Positions 33,709 through 43,496 are shown, counted from the stretch's first letter. The stretch is DNA of 64,000 nucleotides from Lachnospiraceae bacterium (GCA_902363665.1 CABJAW010000012.1:60139-124138); one strand, 5' to 3'. Notes: generated from the letters alone by a model not told the origin. Made by a program: numbers and translations.

Positions 33709-34544
33709 GAGTGATCCTCCAGTCGATAGCCAATACGCGGAATCGTTTTGATGACGTCCTGAAAATCCAGTTTTTTGCGGATGCGTGCGATATGCACATC
33801 GATCGTGCGGGTTTCGCCCTCAAAGTCGACACCCCAGAGTGCGTGAAGGAGCTGCTGACGGCTGATCGCGATGTTTTTGTACTTGCACAGAAGCAGCAGG
33901 CAGTCAAACTCCATCGGTTTAAACGGGATTTCGACTTCGTTCTTTTTTACGATTCGTTCCTTTGGAAAAATTTCCACATCACGGATGCGCAGCACATCCT
34001 CGGCTGGCCGGTGGCGTTTCAGCACATTTTCCACGCGCACGAGCAGCTCAAGCATTTCGAATGGCTTGACGATATAGTCTTCTGCACCGCCCTGCAGTCC
34101 ATGCACCTTGCTTGCCAGATCGCCGCGCGCCGTCAGGAAGATGACTGGAATGCCAAGCTCTTTGCATCTTGGCAGCAGCGTAAAGCCGTCCTGCCCGGGC
34201 AGCATAATGTCGAGAAGGGCGAGGGAGGGAAGTCTTTGGGCAGATGGCGCAGGAACTTTGCCTGAGTGTACGGCATCGTTTTGTTTAAGAGCTGTCACAC
34301 TGCCGGAAGAATTTCTGATATCTGGCGCTGATGTGGTGAAATCCTGAGACAGTGTGCGGGAACTGGCTGAATTTTTGTTATCAGATGGAAGCGCAGGAAA
34401 ATCGCGAGAAAGTCCGTCAAGATAAACAGCAGCCTCATCTCCGTCAAAAAATGGAACTGCCTCATACCCGGCGGTTTCCAGGTTGATGCAGATCAGTTCA
34501 TTGATCGGAAGCGAATCCTCGATGACCAGTATGGTTGTATTCAT
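33705..34544 (-). CDS. OmpR-type response regulator with receiver insertion
   Basis: A 279-residue regulator with receiver domain and C-terminal OmpR winged helix (ETRTIDVHIARIRKKLDF). Ordinary members have the phospho-acceptor near residue 53 and about 225-235 residues in all; here it is D112 (LALLDIMLPGQDG). The extra ~57 residues lie at about 44-105, between helix 2 and strand 3 of the receiver. They are Ser/Asn-rich and include two similar 18-residue units (LSRDFPALPSDNKNSASS and LSQDFTTSAPDIRNSSGS). The insertion keeps the frame and all catalytic residues (ED9-10, D112, T and K), so the protein is probably functional. Confidence 0.9.
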   Translation of the reverse strand: MNTTILVIEDSLPINELICINLETAGYEAVPFFDGDEAAVYLDGLSRDFPALPSDNKNSASSRTLSQDFTTSAPDIRNSSGSVTALKQNDAVHSGKVPAPSAQRLPSLALLDIMLPGQDGFTLLPRCKELGIPVIFLTARGDLASKVHGLQGGAEDYIVKPFEMLELLVRVENVLKRHRPAEDVLRIRDVEIFPKERIVKKNEVEIPFKPMEFDCLLLLCKYKNIAISRQQLLHALWGVDFEGETRTIDVHIARIRKKLDFQDVIKTIPRIGYRLEDHS

Positions 34545-34578
34545 AAAAGTAAGATCCTTTCACAGTAGAAAAATTATA

Positions 34579-34614
34579 GGCGTTTGCGAAACGCCAGACC
34601 CCGCATAAATGCGG
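34579..34614. repeat. Two adjacent perfect hairpins
   Basis: GGCGTTT-GCG-AAACGCC (34579-34595) and CCGCAT-AA-ATGCGG (34601-34614), followed by TCTTTTTG. They lie between the regulator gene and the insertion sequence. They may be a terminator reading out of the element or part of its left end. Confidence 0.5.
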
Positions 34615-34639
34615 AAATCTTTTTGTTACAAAATAAAAC

Positions 34640-36340
34640 AACTCCTCACTGGTTTATGGTAAAATTGAGATGCCTAGTAACAATCAGCCATCCACCAGAA
34701 AGGAGTTGTATCTATATGATACCATACAAACAGCTTTCTTTGGCAGATATTTTTACCGATTGCCAAAATAATTTTGATAATGATAAATATGCGTTCCTTG
34801 AACTTCTCGAAAATACCATTAACCTTGATGAATTTGTCCCGGCTTCTTTTATTTCCTATTTTCACGCTGCCACCGGCAGACCCCGCAAGCATCTTCTCTA
34901 TCCGATGCTCAAGGCTCTGTTATTACAGCTTATCTTTTCGATCCCAACAACGTCCCTTTTGATTATTTTTCTTAAATACTCCCAGGAATTACGGGATTTC
35001 TGTGGGTTTGATGTTGTCCCGGATGCCTCTAAGTTCACCCGCTTCAAACAGGACTTTTTATTGGACTTACGATCCATGTTCGGCCATCTTGTTGATTTGA
35101 CCGAACCGGTCGCCAGCAGATTGACACCGATAAAGCTGCCATGCTTTTGTTTGATACTTCCGGTATCGAAGCTTGGGTGGCTGAGAACAATCCCAAATAT
35201 GCCAACCGTATCATCAAACAGCTGAAAGCCTTTAAGAAATCCCATAACCTTGATGATTCCTATGACCCTTACAAAGCTGCTTATGGCTCCATGCCTTCCC
35301 ACGCCGCCGCCAATCCGGCTGTCCAGCAGATGTACATTAACGGGCATTTCTGCTACGCCTATAAATTCGGAATCATTACAAATGGTCTTGGCATTGTCCG
35401 TGACATTACTTTCTACAACAAGGATTTTCTAAAGGCTCATCCTGATATCGTCGGAGAAAAGAAATCGGATTCTCCGGATGAGGATAAATCTCTTGCAGAT
35501 TCAAAAGCGCTAATCCCTGTATTAAAAGATTTTTTTCAAAAACATCCCCTTATCAACCCAAAGATTTTTCTCGGGGATGCAGCTTTCGATTCCGTTGAAA
35601 TTTATAAATACCTGCTTCTGGAAACACCCTTTGACAAAGCATATATTCCACTTAATGGCAGGATTTCCCTCCCAGAAGCTGACTGCCCCTTAAATGAGGA
35701 TGGAATCCCCTGCTGTCCAAAAAACCCTGCCCTTCCGATGAAGCAGGAAGGGAGCAAATCCCACCTGCGCTGTGGCCTCCCTACCGTGAAGTTTGTATGC
35801 CCCAAAATGAAATGGAAATATGACAAACTTACAAAGAGATCAAAACGCGTCTGCCATTGTGAAAACCCTTGTACGGAGTCTTCCTGTGGCAGGATGTTTT
35901 ATCTTTATCCAGAGAAAAACCTGCGTGCTTATCCCGGAACGCTGCGTGGTACAAAGGAATGGGATTCCACCTACAAAATCCGTGTGAATGTAGAAAAATC
36001 AATCAACCATTTCAAGGACAGCTTTTGTGTTGCCGGACGCAAAACCCAGAACGAAAAAACTTTGCACGCGGATTTGCTGCTTGCCGGTATTACACAGCTT
36101 ATCACTGTATTAGTTGCTGACAAAATCCATAAGCACCAATATATCCGCAGCTTAAAGCCACTGATTGCATAATCCCATACACTGCATATGTTTTACCAGC
36201 AGATATCCCTGTCTGCTTTATTTCTGTGCCATAAAACCCTGCTCTTTACACCTTCTCTCTGAAAATCCGGTTATGTCGGAGTTTTACTTGTTGGAATCAA
36301 TTTTGCAAACATGTTTCGCAATTACCTATAGAAAAATTAG
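34640..36340 (+). mobile_element. IS1182-like insertion sequence, degenerate
   Basis: A single transposase gene with a frameshift, flanked by about 70 non-coding bases on the left and 150 on the right. Terminal inverted repeats could not be identified confidently, so boundaries are approximate. Confidence 0.6.
34716..36172 (+). pseudogene. DUF772/DDE transposase, frameshifted
   Basis: The N-terminal part (MIPYKQLSLADIFTD..., frame from 34716) contains the DUF772 domain typical of IS1182-like transposases (YFHAATGRPRKHLLYPMLKA). Near 35115-35125 the homologous frame changes by loss of one base: EPV continues as CAGCAGATTGACACC in the next frame, which stays open to 36172 with the DDE catalytic domain (IFLGDAAFDS; DSTYKIRVNVEKSINHFK). 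No slippery sequence is seen at the junction, so the gene is probably inactive. AAAGGAG precedes ATG 34716. Confidence 0.8.
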
Positions 36341-36352
36341 CAAAATCACAAA

Positions 36353-36470
36353 AGTAGCGAAGCGGATTGCGAATATCCGCTTTGACTTTGAGTGTGGCAA
36401 GTTCCCTGCAAGGCTGCGCAGAGCAATAAGTAGAGGGTGCCCTGCCTGTATCAGAAATCAGGCAGCCCCA
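36353..36470 (+). repeat. Structured repeat, partial copy after the insertion sequence
   Basis: GTAGCG, then the palindrome AAGCGGAT/ATCCGCTT (36360-36382), then GACTTTGAGTGTGGCAAGTT and a diverged arm 1 (CCTGC, GAGCAATAAG, GGGTGCCC, TGTATCAG). This is the order seen at 20960-21016, where the palindrome is followed by a new unit. It lies at the right edge of the insertion sequence. The rest of the gap to 36634 shows no gene. Confidence 0.65.
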
Positions 36471-36634
36471 TTGTAATATAGGAAACAATAATTTTCAATG
36501 AAACGGAGATTGCCAAGTTGTAAACATTGCGGGGCGGTAACGCAAAAGGGCCTGATTCCGGAGAATGGAAGGCATTTCACGATTGCAGAATACTGCGCGG
36601 TATATTAAAATGAAAGAAAGGGGGATAAAGCAAA

Positions 36635-39600
36635 ATGAAGAAGAGAAAAATTGCAATATTGTTGTCAGCACTGATGCTTTATACAAACATTTCGTATGTC
36701 GGGATCGACGGAAATGCGGAGGAGATTTTGCTGGAGGAGCCGGAAACGCTCCTGAATGAAAGTACAGAAAAAGAAACGGAAGTAGTCCCAGCCGGAAGAA
36801 TTGAGATTGAAGAAATCACGGTTACGGATGAACCTGAAGATCTTTTACCGGAGGAAACAGAATCCGAAGAACAGACGGAGACGGAAAGTGAAGTTTTGGA
36901 AAGTGAAAGTGAAACGGAACCGAAAATGTCTGAAGAGGAATCTGAAATTTGGGATGCTGAAGCAGAATCTGAAACGGAAACCGAATCAGGAATCGAGCTT
37001 TATGAGACGAAAACTGATGGCGACAGTGGAAGCTGCGGGGAACAAGTGAACTGGAATTATGATCCAAAGACGAAGAAACTGGTATTAGATGGAACAGGAA
37101 CAACATTTTCCTACCATGCGTTTGGAAACGGAAATCTTCCGTGGAATGATTATAAGAAGGAAATTACCTCTGTTGAAGTAAAAGAAGGAATTACCGCTTT
37201 GGGAGATGAAATTTTTTCTGAACTTAAAAACGCTACGGAGATACAACTTCCGGATTCCCTGCAAAGTATCGGGGGAGATTGCTTTGCATACAGTGGTTTT
37301 ACAGCAATTACAATTCCAGATTCTGTTACAGAAATTGGTTTGGCTGCATTTTCCGGCTGCGAAGCTTTGAAACAGATTGAAATACCAGGCAATGTAAAAG
37401 AAATTCACAGAGCAACATTTGGAAGGTGTGAATCGTTGGAACGTATCATAGTCCGGTCAAAAACATGTATTTTTGAAGAGGGGGAAATCACCGGGGACAG
37501 TTATGCGTTAAAGAAAGTAGCCTGCTACGAATATTCTTCCGCATACTGGTATTTTTATGATACCGGTGTAGAGATTCAACTGCTTGGTACACTGCAGCCC
37601 GGAGACGAGGGGTATGTTCCTGCAATCGAATATTCTTATGATGAAATGACAAAAACACTGACGATAAGTGGAAGCAGAGCAATCAAAAATTATTATGGAA
37701 ATACTCCATGGAGTGCTTATAAAGGCAAGACAGAGATTTTGGTGATTCAAAATGGAATTACGGGAATTGGTTATCAGGCATTTTCAGAATTTACTGCATT
37801 GAAGCGGGTGGAATTGCCGTCAAGTGTTGCCAGTATTGAAGAGCGTGCATTTGCAAACTGTACGGCTTTACAGTCGCTGATTGTGCCAGACGGAGTAAAA
37901 TGGATTGGAAATGGAGCATTTTCTAATTGCAGCAGCCTGGAGACGATTACGCTTCCGGACAGCAGTATAACGTATTACGATTCGCTTTTCCGAATTACTG
38001 TCTATGGAAATGAAGGAACCGCTGCGGAGCATTTAGCGGCGGAGAAGGATGTTGAGTTCAAAAGCCTTTCCAGGCACGAACATACTTACCAGAAATCGTA
38101 TCATATCGGAACAGCACAGGAATGCTGGTATTGTACCATTTGCGGTGCGGAGACCGAAGGGCTTCTGGATGGCACATGTGGGAAAAATGCAGTATGGAAA
38201 TTTGATGAAGATACGGGGACATTAACAATCAGTGGAAGTGGTGAGGTAAAGAAAAGTAATATCTGGTATACGTTTGCAAACAGAGTAAAGAAGGTAGTGG
38301 TGGAAGCTGGAATTACCTCCCTGCAAGGCGCGTCGTTTTATCATTCCTATCCGAACCTTGTTCGGGTGGAACTTCCGGATTCTATAAAGAAAATAGAATA
38401 CTGGACGTTCAGCGAATGTACAAGTCTCTCAGAAATAGTTCTGCCGGATGGAATTACAGAGATTGGCCAGGTTGCGTTTAATGGGTGTCAATCTCTGAAA
38501 ACAATGAAAATTCCGGATACTGTAGCAAAAATTGGATGCAGTGCCTTTGAGGGGTGCAGCAGCCTGGAAGAAGTCCGGCTTCCGCAAAATCTGACAGAAA
38601 TGGAATATGCGGTGTTTTCCGGATGTGAAAAATTACAGGATATTTTAATACCTGGGAGCCTGGAATCACTCGAGATGCGTATGTTTGAAAACTGTACTTC
38701 ACTGAGAAATGTAACTATAGAAAATGGAGTGCAGACAATCGGGATAGAGGCCTTTGAAAACTGTGTCAACTTGAAAGAAATTGAGATTCCGGAGAGTGTT
38801 TCGCATGTGGCAAATTCGGCGTTTAGAGGCTGTACAAGGCTGAAATCTGTTACATTTTCAGGGGAGACAACAACAATTGCAGAGAGTGCTTTTTCGGATT
38901 GCGGTAGCTTTACGGTTTGTGGATACAGTGATTCCACAGCAGAAGCGTATGCGAAGGCGCATAATCTGACATTTAAGAGTTTGCATACGCATGTGTGGGA
39001 AGCTGCCGGAGTGAAAATGAAACCGACCTGTACAAAGATGGGCATAAATTATATGAAATGCAGTGACTGCGGCAGACAAAAAGAAGTCAAAGTCAACGCA
39101 CTCGGCCATAAGTACGCAAACGGCAAATGCGTCAGATGCGGAGCATGGCAGAAAATATCGCTTCGTACGTGTACGGCTTCACTTTCTTCCTCTGCGTACA
39201 CTTACCGTGGATCAGAAATAAGACCGACAGTGACAGTTAAAAACGGCTCAAAAGTGCTGAAAAAGGGAACAGATTATACAGTAACCTACCGCAGCAACAA
39301 GGAGATCGGAAAGGCATACGTGGTAATACAGGGAAAGGAACGTTACAGCGGAAGCAGAACGCTTACGTTTAAAATTCAGCCGAAGGGGACCAGCTTTGTC
39401 CAGGCAAAAAGCAGCGCTTCCGGGTGTATGCAGCTGAGCTGGAAAAAGGTAACAGACGTTTCCGGCTATCAGATTCGTCTGCGCACCGGCGAAACATCTG
39501 AGATACGGACGAGGGTTGGCGATACCAAACTGTCAACGGTACTGACAGGACTTAAGAAAGGAACAACCTACCGGATCAGCATTCGAACGTATCAGATGAT

Positions 39601-39661
39601 TGACGGGCAGAGATATTATTCCTGGTGGAGTAAGGAAGAAGCAGTTCCAGTGAAAAAATAA
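36635..39661 (+). CDS. BspA-like leucine-rich-repeat surface protein
   Basis: A 1008-residue exported protein. Residues 1-29 form a signal peptide (KIAILLSALMLYTNISYV). Residues 30-130 are a low-complexity Glu/Ser/Thr stalk. Then come two blocks of LRR_5 (BspA-type) repeats with the pattern IxIPDSVTEIGxxAFSGC, each block opened by a short W-x-x-D...TLTISGSG module. A CxxC pair (YMKCSDCGRQKE, GKCVRCG) and a C-terminal fibronectin type III-like domain (about 915-1008) follow. No LPXTG sorting signal is present, so attachment is unclear. AAAGGGGG precedes ATG 36635. Adhesion is the usual proposed role. Confidence 0.88.
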   Translation: MKKRKIAILLSALMLYTNISYVGIDGNAEEILLEEPETLLNESTEKETEVVPAGRIEIEEITVTDEPEDLLPEETESEEQTETESEVLESESETEPKMSEEESEIWDAEAESETETESGIELYETKTDGDSGSCGEQVNWNYDPKTKKLVLDGTGTTFSYHAFGNGNLPWNDYKKEITSVEVKEGITALGDEIFSELKNATEIQLPDSLQSIGGDCFAYSGFTAITIPDSVTEIGLAAFSGCEALKQIEIPGNVKEIHRATFGRCESLERIIVRSKTCIFEEGEITGDSYALKKVACYEYSSAYWYFYDTGVEIQLLGTLQPGDEGYVPAIEYSYDEMTKTLTISGSRAIKNYYGNTPWSAYKGKTEILVIQNGITGIGYQAFSEFTALKRVELPSSVASIEERAFANCTALQSLIVPDGVKWIGNGAFSNCSSLETITLPDSSITYYDSLFRITVYGNEGTAAEHLAAEKDVEFKSLSRHEHTYQKSYHIGTAQECWYCTICGAETEGLLDGTCGKNAVWKFDEDTGTLTISGSGEVKKSNIWYTFANRVKKVVVEAGITSLQGASFYHSYPNLVRVELPDSIKKIEYWTFSECTSLSEIVLPDGITEIGQVAFNGCQSLKTMKIPDTVAKIGCSAFEGCSSLEEVRLPQNLTEMEYAVFSGCEKLQDILIPGSLESLEMRMFENCTSLRNVTIENGVQTIGIEAFENCVNLKEIEIPESVSHVANSAFRGCTRLKSVTFSGETTTIAESAFSDCGSFTVCGYSDSTAEAYAKAHNLTFKSLHTHVWEAAGVKMKPTCTKMGINYMKCSDCGRQKEVKVNALGHKYANGKCVRCGAWQKISLRTCTASLSSSAYTYRGSEIRPTVTVKNGSKVLKKGTDYTVTYRSNKEIGKAYVVIQGKERYSGSRTLTFKIQPKGTSFVQAKSSASGCMQLSWKKVTDVSGYQIRLRTGETSEIRTRVGDTKLSTVLTGLKKGTTYRISIRTYQMIDGQRYYSWWSKEEAVPVKK

Positions 39662-39672
39662 AAGGAAAATGG

Positions 39673-39716
39673 ATTCAGAACGTCCAGCGCATCATTGATG
39701 GAAGGGCGTTCTGAAT
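39673..39716 (+). terminator. Terminator-like hairpin after the LRR gene
   Basis: ATTCAGAACG (39673-39682) pairs with CGTTCTGAAT (39707-39716). The T-run is weak (TGTTGT). Confidence 0.55.
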
Positions 39717-39816
39717 TGTTGTATAAAGAAGGCATCTGCTTTTATAAGCAGCGAAATGGAAACTGAAATCTCCGCTTTGACACACGCACTAAGAGCTTCT
39801 TTGGAACATTATTCCA

Positions 39817-39857
39817 GCAAGATGTATGTCCTGCTTTTCGGTATATTAACATCTTGC
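39817..39857 (+). promoter_or_regulatory. Inverted repeat upstream of the MoxR gene
   Basis: GCAAGATGT (39817-39825) and ACATCTTGC (39849-39857), perfect over 9 bp with a 23-base spacer, 48 bases before the MoxR start. Operator or hairpin; not resolved. Confidence 0.45.
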
Positions 39858-39905
39858 AGAAAGCATTTTTCAAACACACTCGGAGAGAAAATGAGGAGGA
39901 GCAAC

Positions 39906-40802
39906 ATGAACTGGGTAGAAGAGGAAGGAATACGGCCTGGCCTGCGGCAGGCGGTCGATGAATTCAAGAGGAAATATGAGGGAGAGACGATCTCTGGAAA
40001 CAGGGGAGAGGTGCTGGTGCCGCGGTTTCATTATTATGGAACAGAGATGATGGAAAAGGCGATCTGTGCGTTGCTTGCACAGAAAAATCTGCTCCTTTGT
40101 GGACCGAAGGCAACTGGAAAAAACGTGCTGGCGGAAAATCTGGCGTATCTGTTTGGGCGTCCGTACTGGAATGTCTCTTTTCATGTCAATGTAGACGCTT
40201 CCTATTTGGTCGGTACGGATACGTTTGACGGAGACAAAGTTGTGTTCCGGCCGGGACCGATTTACCAGTGTGCGAAATACGGAGGTTTCGGAATCCTGGA
40301 TGAGATCAACATGGCGAAAAATGAGGCGATAGCAGTATTGCATGCAACCCTGGATTATCGGCGGATTTTGGAGGTTTCCGGTTATGACCGCCTGGAGCTG
40401 CATCCGGCGACGCGGTTTATCGGAACAATGAATTATGGCTATGCCGGTACGCGGGAACTAAATGAGGCACTCGGTTCGCGCTTTCTGGTACTGCAGATGC
40501 CTGTCATCGAAGAAAAGCAGCTGGAAAAACTTTTGCGGCGGGAATATCCGGAGATCAGCAAAGCGATGTGCCGCCAGCTGTGCGCGATCTTTTATGAGCT
40601 GGATGAAAAGGCGGGCAATCTGGAAATCAGCCCGCGTGCGGTAGATCTGCGCGGGCTTTTGGATGCAGTCAGTGTCATGAAGCTTGGACTTTCTCCGCTT
40701 GAGGCGATGGATATGGGCATCACAAACAAGGTATTTGACAGTACGGAGCGATCGATCATCCATGATGTGATCGCGGCGAGGATACCGAAGTCATGGAATT
40801 AA
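39906..40802 (+). CDS. MoxR-type AAA+ ATPase
   Basis: A 298-residue AAA+ ATPase of the MoxR/AAA_5 group with Walker A CGPKATGKN near residue 66, Walker B GFGILDEINMAKNEA near 128 and sensor 1 FIGTMNYGYAGT near 175. Such proteins act as chaperones that load cofactors or remodel complexes together with a VWA-domain partner, which is the very next gene. ATG 39906 follows GAGGAGGA; the frame upstream has no start signal. It overlaps its partner by 10 bases. Confidence 0.9.
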   Translation: MNWVEEEGIRPGLRQAVDEFKRKYEGETISGNRGEVLVPRFHYYGTEMMEKAICALLAQKNLLLCGPKATGKNVLAENLAYLFGRPYWNVSFHVNVDASYLVGTDTFDGDKVVFRPGPIYQCAKYGGFGILDEINMAKNEAIAVLHATLDYRRILEVSGYDRLELHPATRFIGTMNYGYAGTRELNEALGSRFLVLQMPVIEEKQLEKLLRREYPEISKAMCRQLCAIFYELDEKAGNLEISPRAVDLRGLLDAVSVMKLGLSPLEAMDMGITNKVFDSTERSIIHDVIAARIPKSWN

Positions 40803-42505
40803 ACGACGCCCGCCGGAAACGGGCGGTAAATATGGTATGGACTGCGGCGGACCGCTATGATTTTGAACCGCAGTATCTTTTTTTTCACGGGAACGGGGAG
40901 CCGGATCTGTATCTGAATACACTGGAGGGACTGGCGTATAGCTGCATGGATGAGGAAATCCTGATACCGTTTCTGCGTGGACTGGAGTTCGGACGCGACC
41001 CGGATAAATTCCGGGCGCTTGCACAGCTTGTCCTGGAACAGGCAATATTTGAGCGAAAAAAGGAAGAGCGTCCGGCGCTTCTGGAACTGAGGAAAGAATA
41101 CGCCAGAGTCCATCTGACAGAATTTCGTGCGCTGGACCGTTACCGGGAACTTAGCTGGGAGCGCCAGTCGATGCTGCGCTGCCGGAAGATCCTCGGAATG
41201 AACCTTGGGGAATTTCATAAAAAAGAGCTGGAACTGTCGGCGGCACTTGAGGAAGCAGCTTCTCTTCCGGATGCACAGCTGGTAGCGAAAACGAAAAGTG
41301 TATTTCGCCATTTTTATTTTTATCAGGCGGTAAAGGCACGAAAATCAGAGGAGACTGCATTTGTCGGAGCGGGACTTCTGCTTGTCCTGATGCGTCATCT
41401 TCTTGCGGGTGAATTTCATGTGCGCAGATCCGTAAAAAACGAAAACGGAGACGGAGAGGAACTATCCAGATGGCAGGTAGCCTGGAAACATCTGCGCAGT
41501 GAAACAACGCAGGCGGAGGATCGTGCATTTGTCCGGGATGCCTTTGGACCGTGTATTTATTCCGACATAGTGATGCGGCAGCTTGAAAAAGAATACTGTG
41601 TGGGCTATCATAAACGCTGTCGCCTGTGGTATTCGGGGTCGGGGACGGCAGATCAGATATTTGGCTGGGAGCAGGAAGATCAGATGATGAAGAACCGCGC
41701 CTACTACCATGCAGACCGGCAATATTATGAGCGCTGCATTGCAAGAATTACAACACACCTGAAGAATGCACTGGAGGAACAGCAGGAACCGGATGTCGTT
41801 CACACAAACAGCGGTCGTCTGGACGCACGCGCCGTTTATCGGATCCGGGCCATGCATGACCTGAATGTTTTTTGCAGGGAGATCGTGTATCCATTACCGG
41901 ATTTTACGGTTGATCTTGTGCTGGACGCTTCAAGCTCCAGATACCGCGAGCAGGAGGGGATCGCTGCGCAGGCCTACATGATTGCACGCAGCCTGATGAA
42001 TCTCCAGATTCCGGTACAGGTAGTGAGCTTTCGCAGTGTGCGAGGCTACACAGTGCTGCAGCGCCTGAAGGGATACGAGGCGGCGGAAAGTGCGGAGGGG
42101 ATCTTTCATTATTATACGGCGGGAAATAACAGGGATGGACTGGCATTTCAGGCGGTTCGTGCATTGATGGAACAGTCTGGTTATGAAAGGCAGAAACGAA
42201 TTGTACTCGTGCTGACAGATGCGATGCCTTCTGATGCCTATAAAGCGTTTGTGCCGGGGCGTCTGCGCAGCTCAAGGGACTATGATGAAGCACTTGCGGT
42301 GGAAGACACCTGCGCAGCAGTACGTTCTCTGCGTCAAAAAGGAATGCGTGTGGCGGCAATTTTCTGGGGCGGCAATTATGCAGTGGACAATCTGCGGAAA
42401 ATATACGGAGATTCTTTTGTGCGTATCCGGATGATCAGCCAGCTGACCGATGCTGTGATCAATCTGCTTCTGCGAATTTTGGCGGAATTGAGAGAAATGG
42501 TGTGA
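40793..42505 (+). CDS. VWA-domain (CobT/NorD-like) partner of MoxR
   Basis: A 570-residue protein with a mainly helical N-terminal part and a C-terminal von Willebrand A domain from about residue 370. The metal-ion site is visible as DASSS in DLVLDASSSRYREQ, followed by a distal Asp in IVLVLTDAMPSD. It overlaps the MoxR gene by 10 bases, the standard MoxR-VWA pair. The client protein is not encoded nearby. A recognisable metalloenzyme is absent, so the function is open. Confidence 0.82.
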   Translation: MELNDARRKRAVNMVWTAADRYDFEPQYLFFHGNGEPDLYLNTLEGLAYSCMDEEILIPFLRGLEFGRDPDKFRALAQLVLEQAIFERKKEERPALLELRKEYARVHLTEFRALDRYRELSWERQSMLRCRKILGMNLGEFHKKELELSAALEEAASLPDAQLVAKTKSVFRHFYFYQAVKARKSEETAFVGAGLLLVLMRHLLAGEFHVRRSVKNENGDGEELSRWQVAWKHLRSETTQAEDRAFVRDAFGPCIYSDIVMRQLEKEYCVGYHKRCRLWYSGSGTADQIFGWEQEDQMMKNRAYYHADRQYYERCIARITTHLKNALEEQQEPDVVHTNSGRLDARAVYRIRAMHDLNVFCREIVYPLPDFTVDLVLDASSSRYREQEGIAAQAYMIARSLMNLQIPVQVVSFRSVRGYTVLQRLKGYEAAESAEGIFHYYTAGNNRDGLAFQAVRALMEQSGYERQKRIVLVLTDAMPSDAYKAFVPGRLRSSRDYDEALAVEDTCAAVRSLRQKGMRVAAIFWGGNYAVDNLRKIYGDSFVRIRMISQLTDAVINLLLRILAELREMV

Positions 42506-42670
42506 TGGCTTGGAGATAGTTCAGTCAGACGGGGTGTGAAGGAAAGAAAAACTTAATAAAATTAATAAGAAAATGGTAGAAAATCTATAAATAATATGTT
42601 ATATTTTAAATATCGAATGAAAAATTATGAACGGGAAGGAATGAACGGGAAGGAAAAAGGAGGGGAAATC

Positions 42671-43405
42671 ATGGCATTAACAAAAGAAGACTTGCAGGCA
42701 CTTTCACAGCTGATGGATGTGAAACTTGATCCGATCAAGGCAGATGTATCCGGCCTTAAGAAGGACATGGTAGAGGTGAAATCGGATGTATCCGGCCTTA
42801 AGAAGGATATGGTAGAGGTAAAATCGGATGTATCCAGTCTTAAGAAAGATATGGTAGAGATGAAGTCGGATGTATCCGATCTTAAGAAGGATATGGTAGA
42901 GGTGAAATCGGATGTATCCGGCCTTAAGAAGGATATGGTAGAGGTGAAATCGGATGTATCCGGTCTTAAGAAGGATATGGTAGAGATGAAATCGGATGTA
43001 TCCGGTCTTAAGAAGGATATGGTAGAGGTGAAATTGGATGTATCTGGCCTTAAGAAGAACATGGTAGAGGTGAAATCGGATGTATCCGGTCTTAAGAAGG
43101 ATATGGTAGAGGTGAAATCGGATGTATCCGGTCTTAAGAAGGATATGGTAGAGGTGAAATCGGATGTATCTGGCCTTAAGAAGGATATGGTAGAGGTGAA
43201 ATCGGATGTATCCGGCCTTAAAAAGGATATACTGGAAGTGAAGGATATTGTAAGTCGAAATTATGACAAAACACTTGAATTTTATGGAAAGCAGCAGGAG
43301 TATAATGCAGCACAGCAGGAACAGATGGAAGAAATGCAGAGTTTGTTTGCGATTTATTCAAGACAGACTGTAAGAAATACAACGGAATTAAGACAGATTA
43401 AATGA
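42671..43405 (+). CDS. Coiled-coil protein built from twelve 14-residue repeats
   Basis: A 244-residue cytoplasmic protein. After MALTKEDLQALSQLMDVKLD come twelve tandem 14-residue units with consensus DVSGLKKDMVEVKS (residues ~25-192), each exactly two heptads, giving an uninterrupted parallel coiled coil of about 25 nm. The C-terminal 50 residues (YDKTLEFYGKQQEYNAAQQE) are a further helix. ATG 42671 follows AAAAGGAGGGG. Related Clostridial proteins of varying repeat number exist, but function is unknown. Confidence 0.8.
   Translation: MALTKEDLQALSQLMDVKLDPIKADVSGLKKDMVEVKSDVSGLKKDMVEVKSDVSSLKKDMVEMKSDVSDLKKDMVEVKSDVSGLKKDMVEVKSDVSGLKKDMVEMKSDVSGLKKDMVEVKLDVSGLKKNMVEVKSDVSGLKKDMVEVKSDVSGLKKDMVEVKSDVSGLKKDMVEVKSDVSGLKKDILEVKDIVSRNYDKTLEFYGKQQEYNAAQQEQMEEMQSLFAIYSRQTVRNTTELRQIK
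42743..43246 (+). repeat. Twelve tandem 42-base coding repeats
   Basis: Unit starts GATGTATCCGGCCTTAAGAA and varies at a few positions (GGC/GGT/AGT/GAT, GTG/ATG). The high DNA identity suggests recent expansion and copy-number variation between strains. Confidence 0.92.
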
Positions 43406-43435
43406 AAATATTTATGGAAAAAGGTTGTTCCAATA

Positions 43436-43462
43436 AAGGGCTGATGTTTTGCGGCCCTTTTA
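43436..43462 (+). terminator. Terminator after the coiled-coil gene
   Basis: AAAGGGC pairs with GCCCTTTT across an 11-base loop. Confidence 0.65.
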
Positions 43463-43496
43463 TAAATTGTAAAGGGAACAGTGAATTGATAGACAG

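Noticed and set aside
42625..43062. Minus-strand repetitive protein and possible CRISPR array
   Set aside because: The 42-base repeats are contiguous coding units with no spacers, so not CRISPR. The minus frame is a shadow of the coiled-coil gene.
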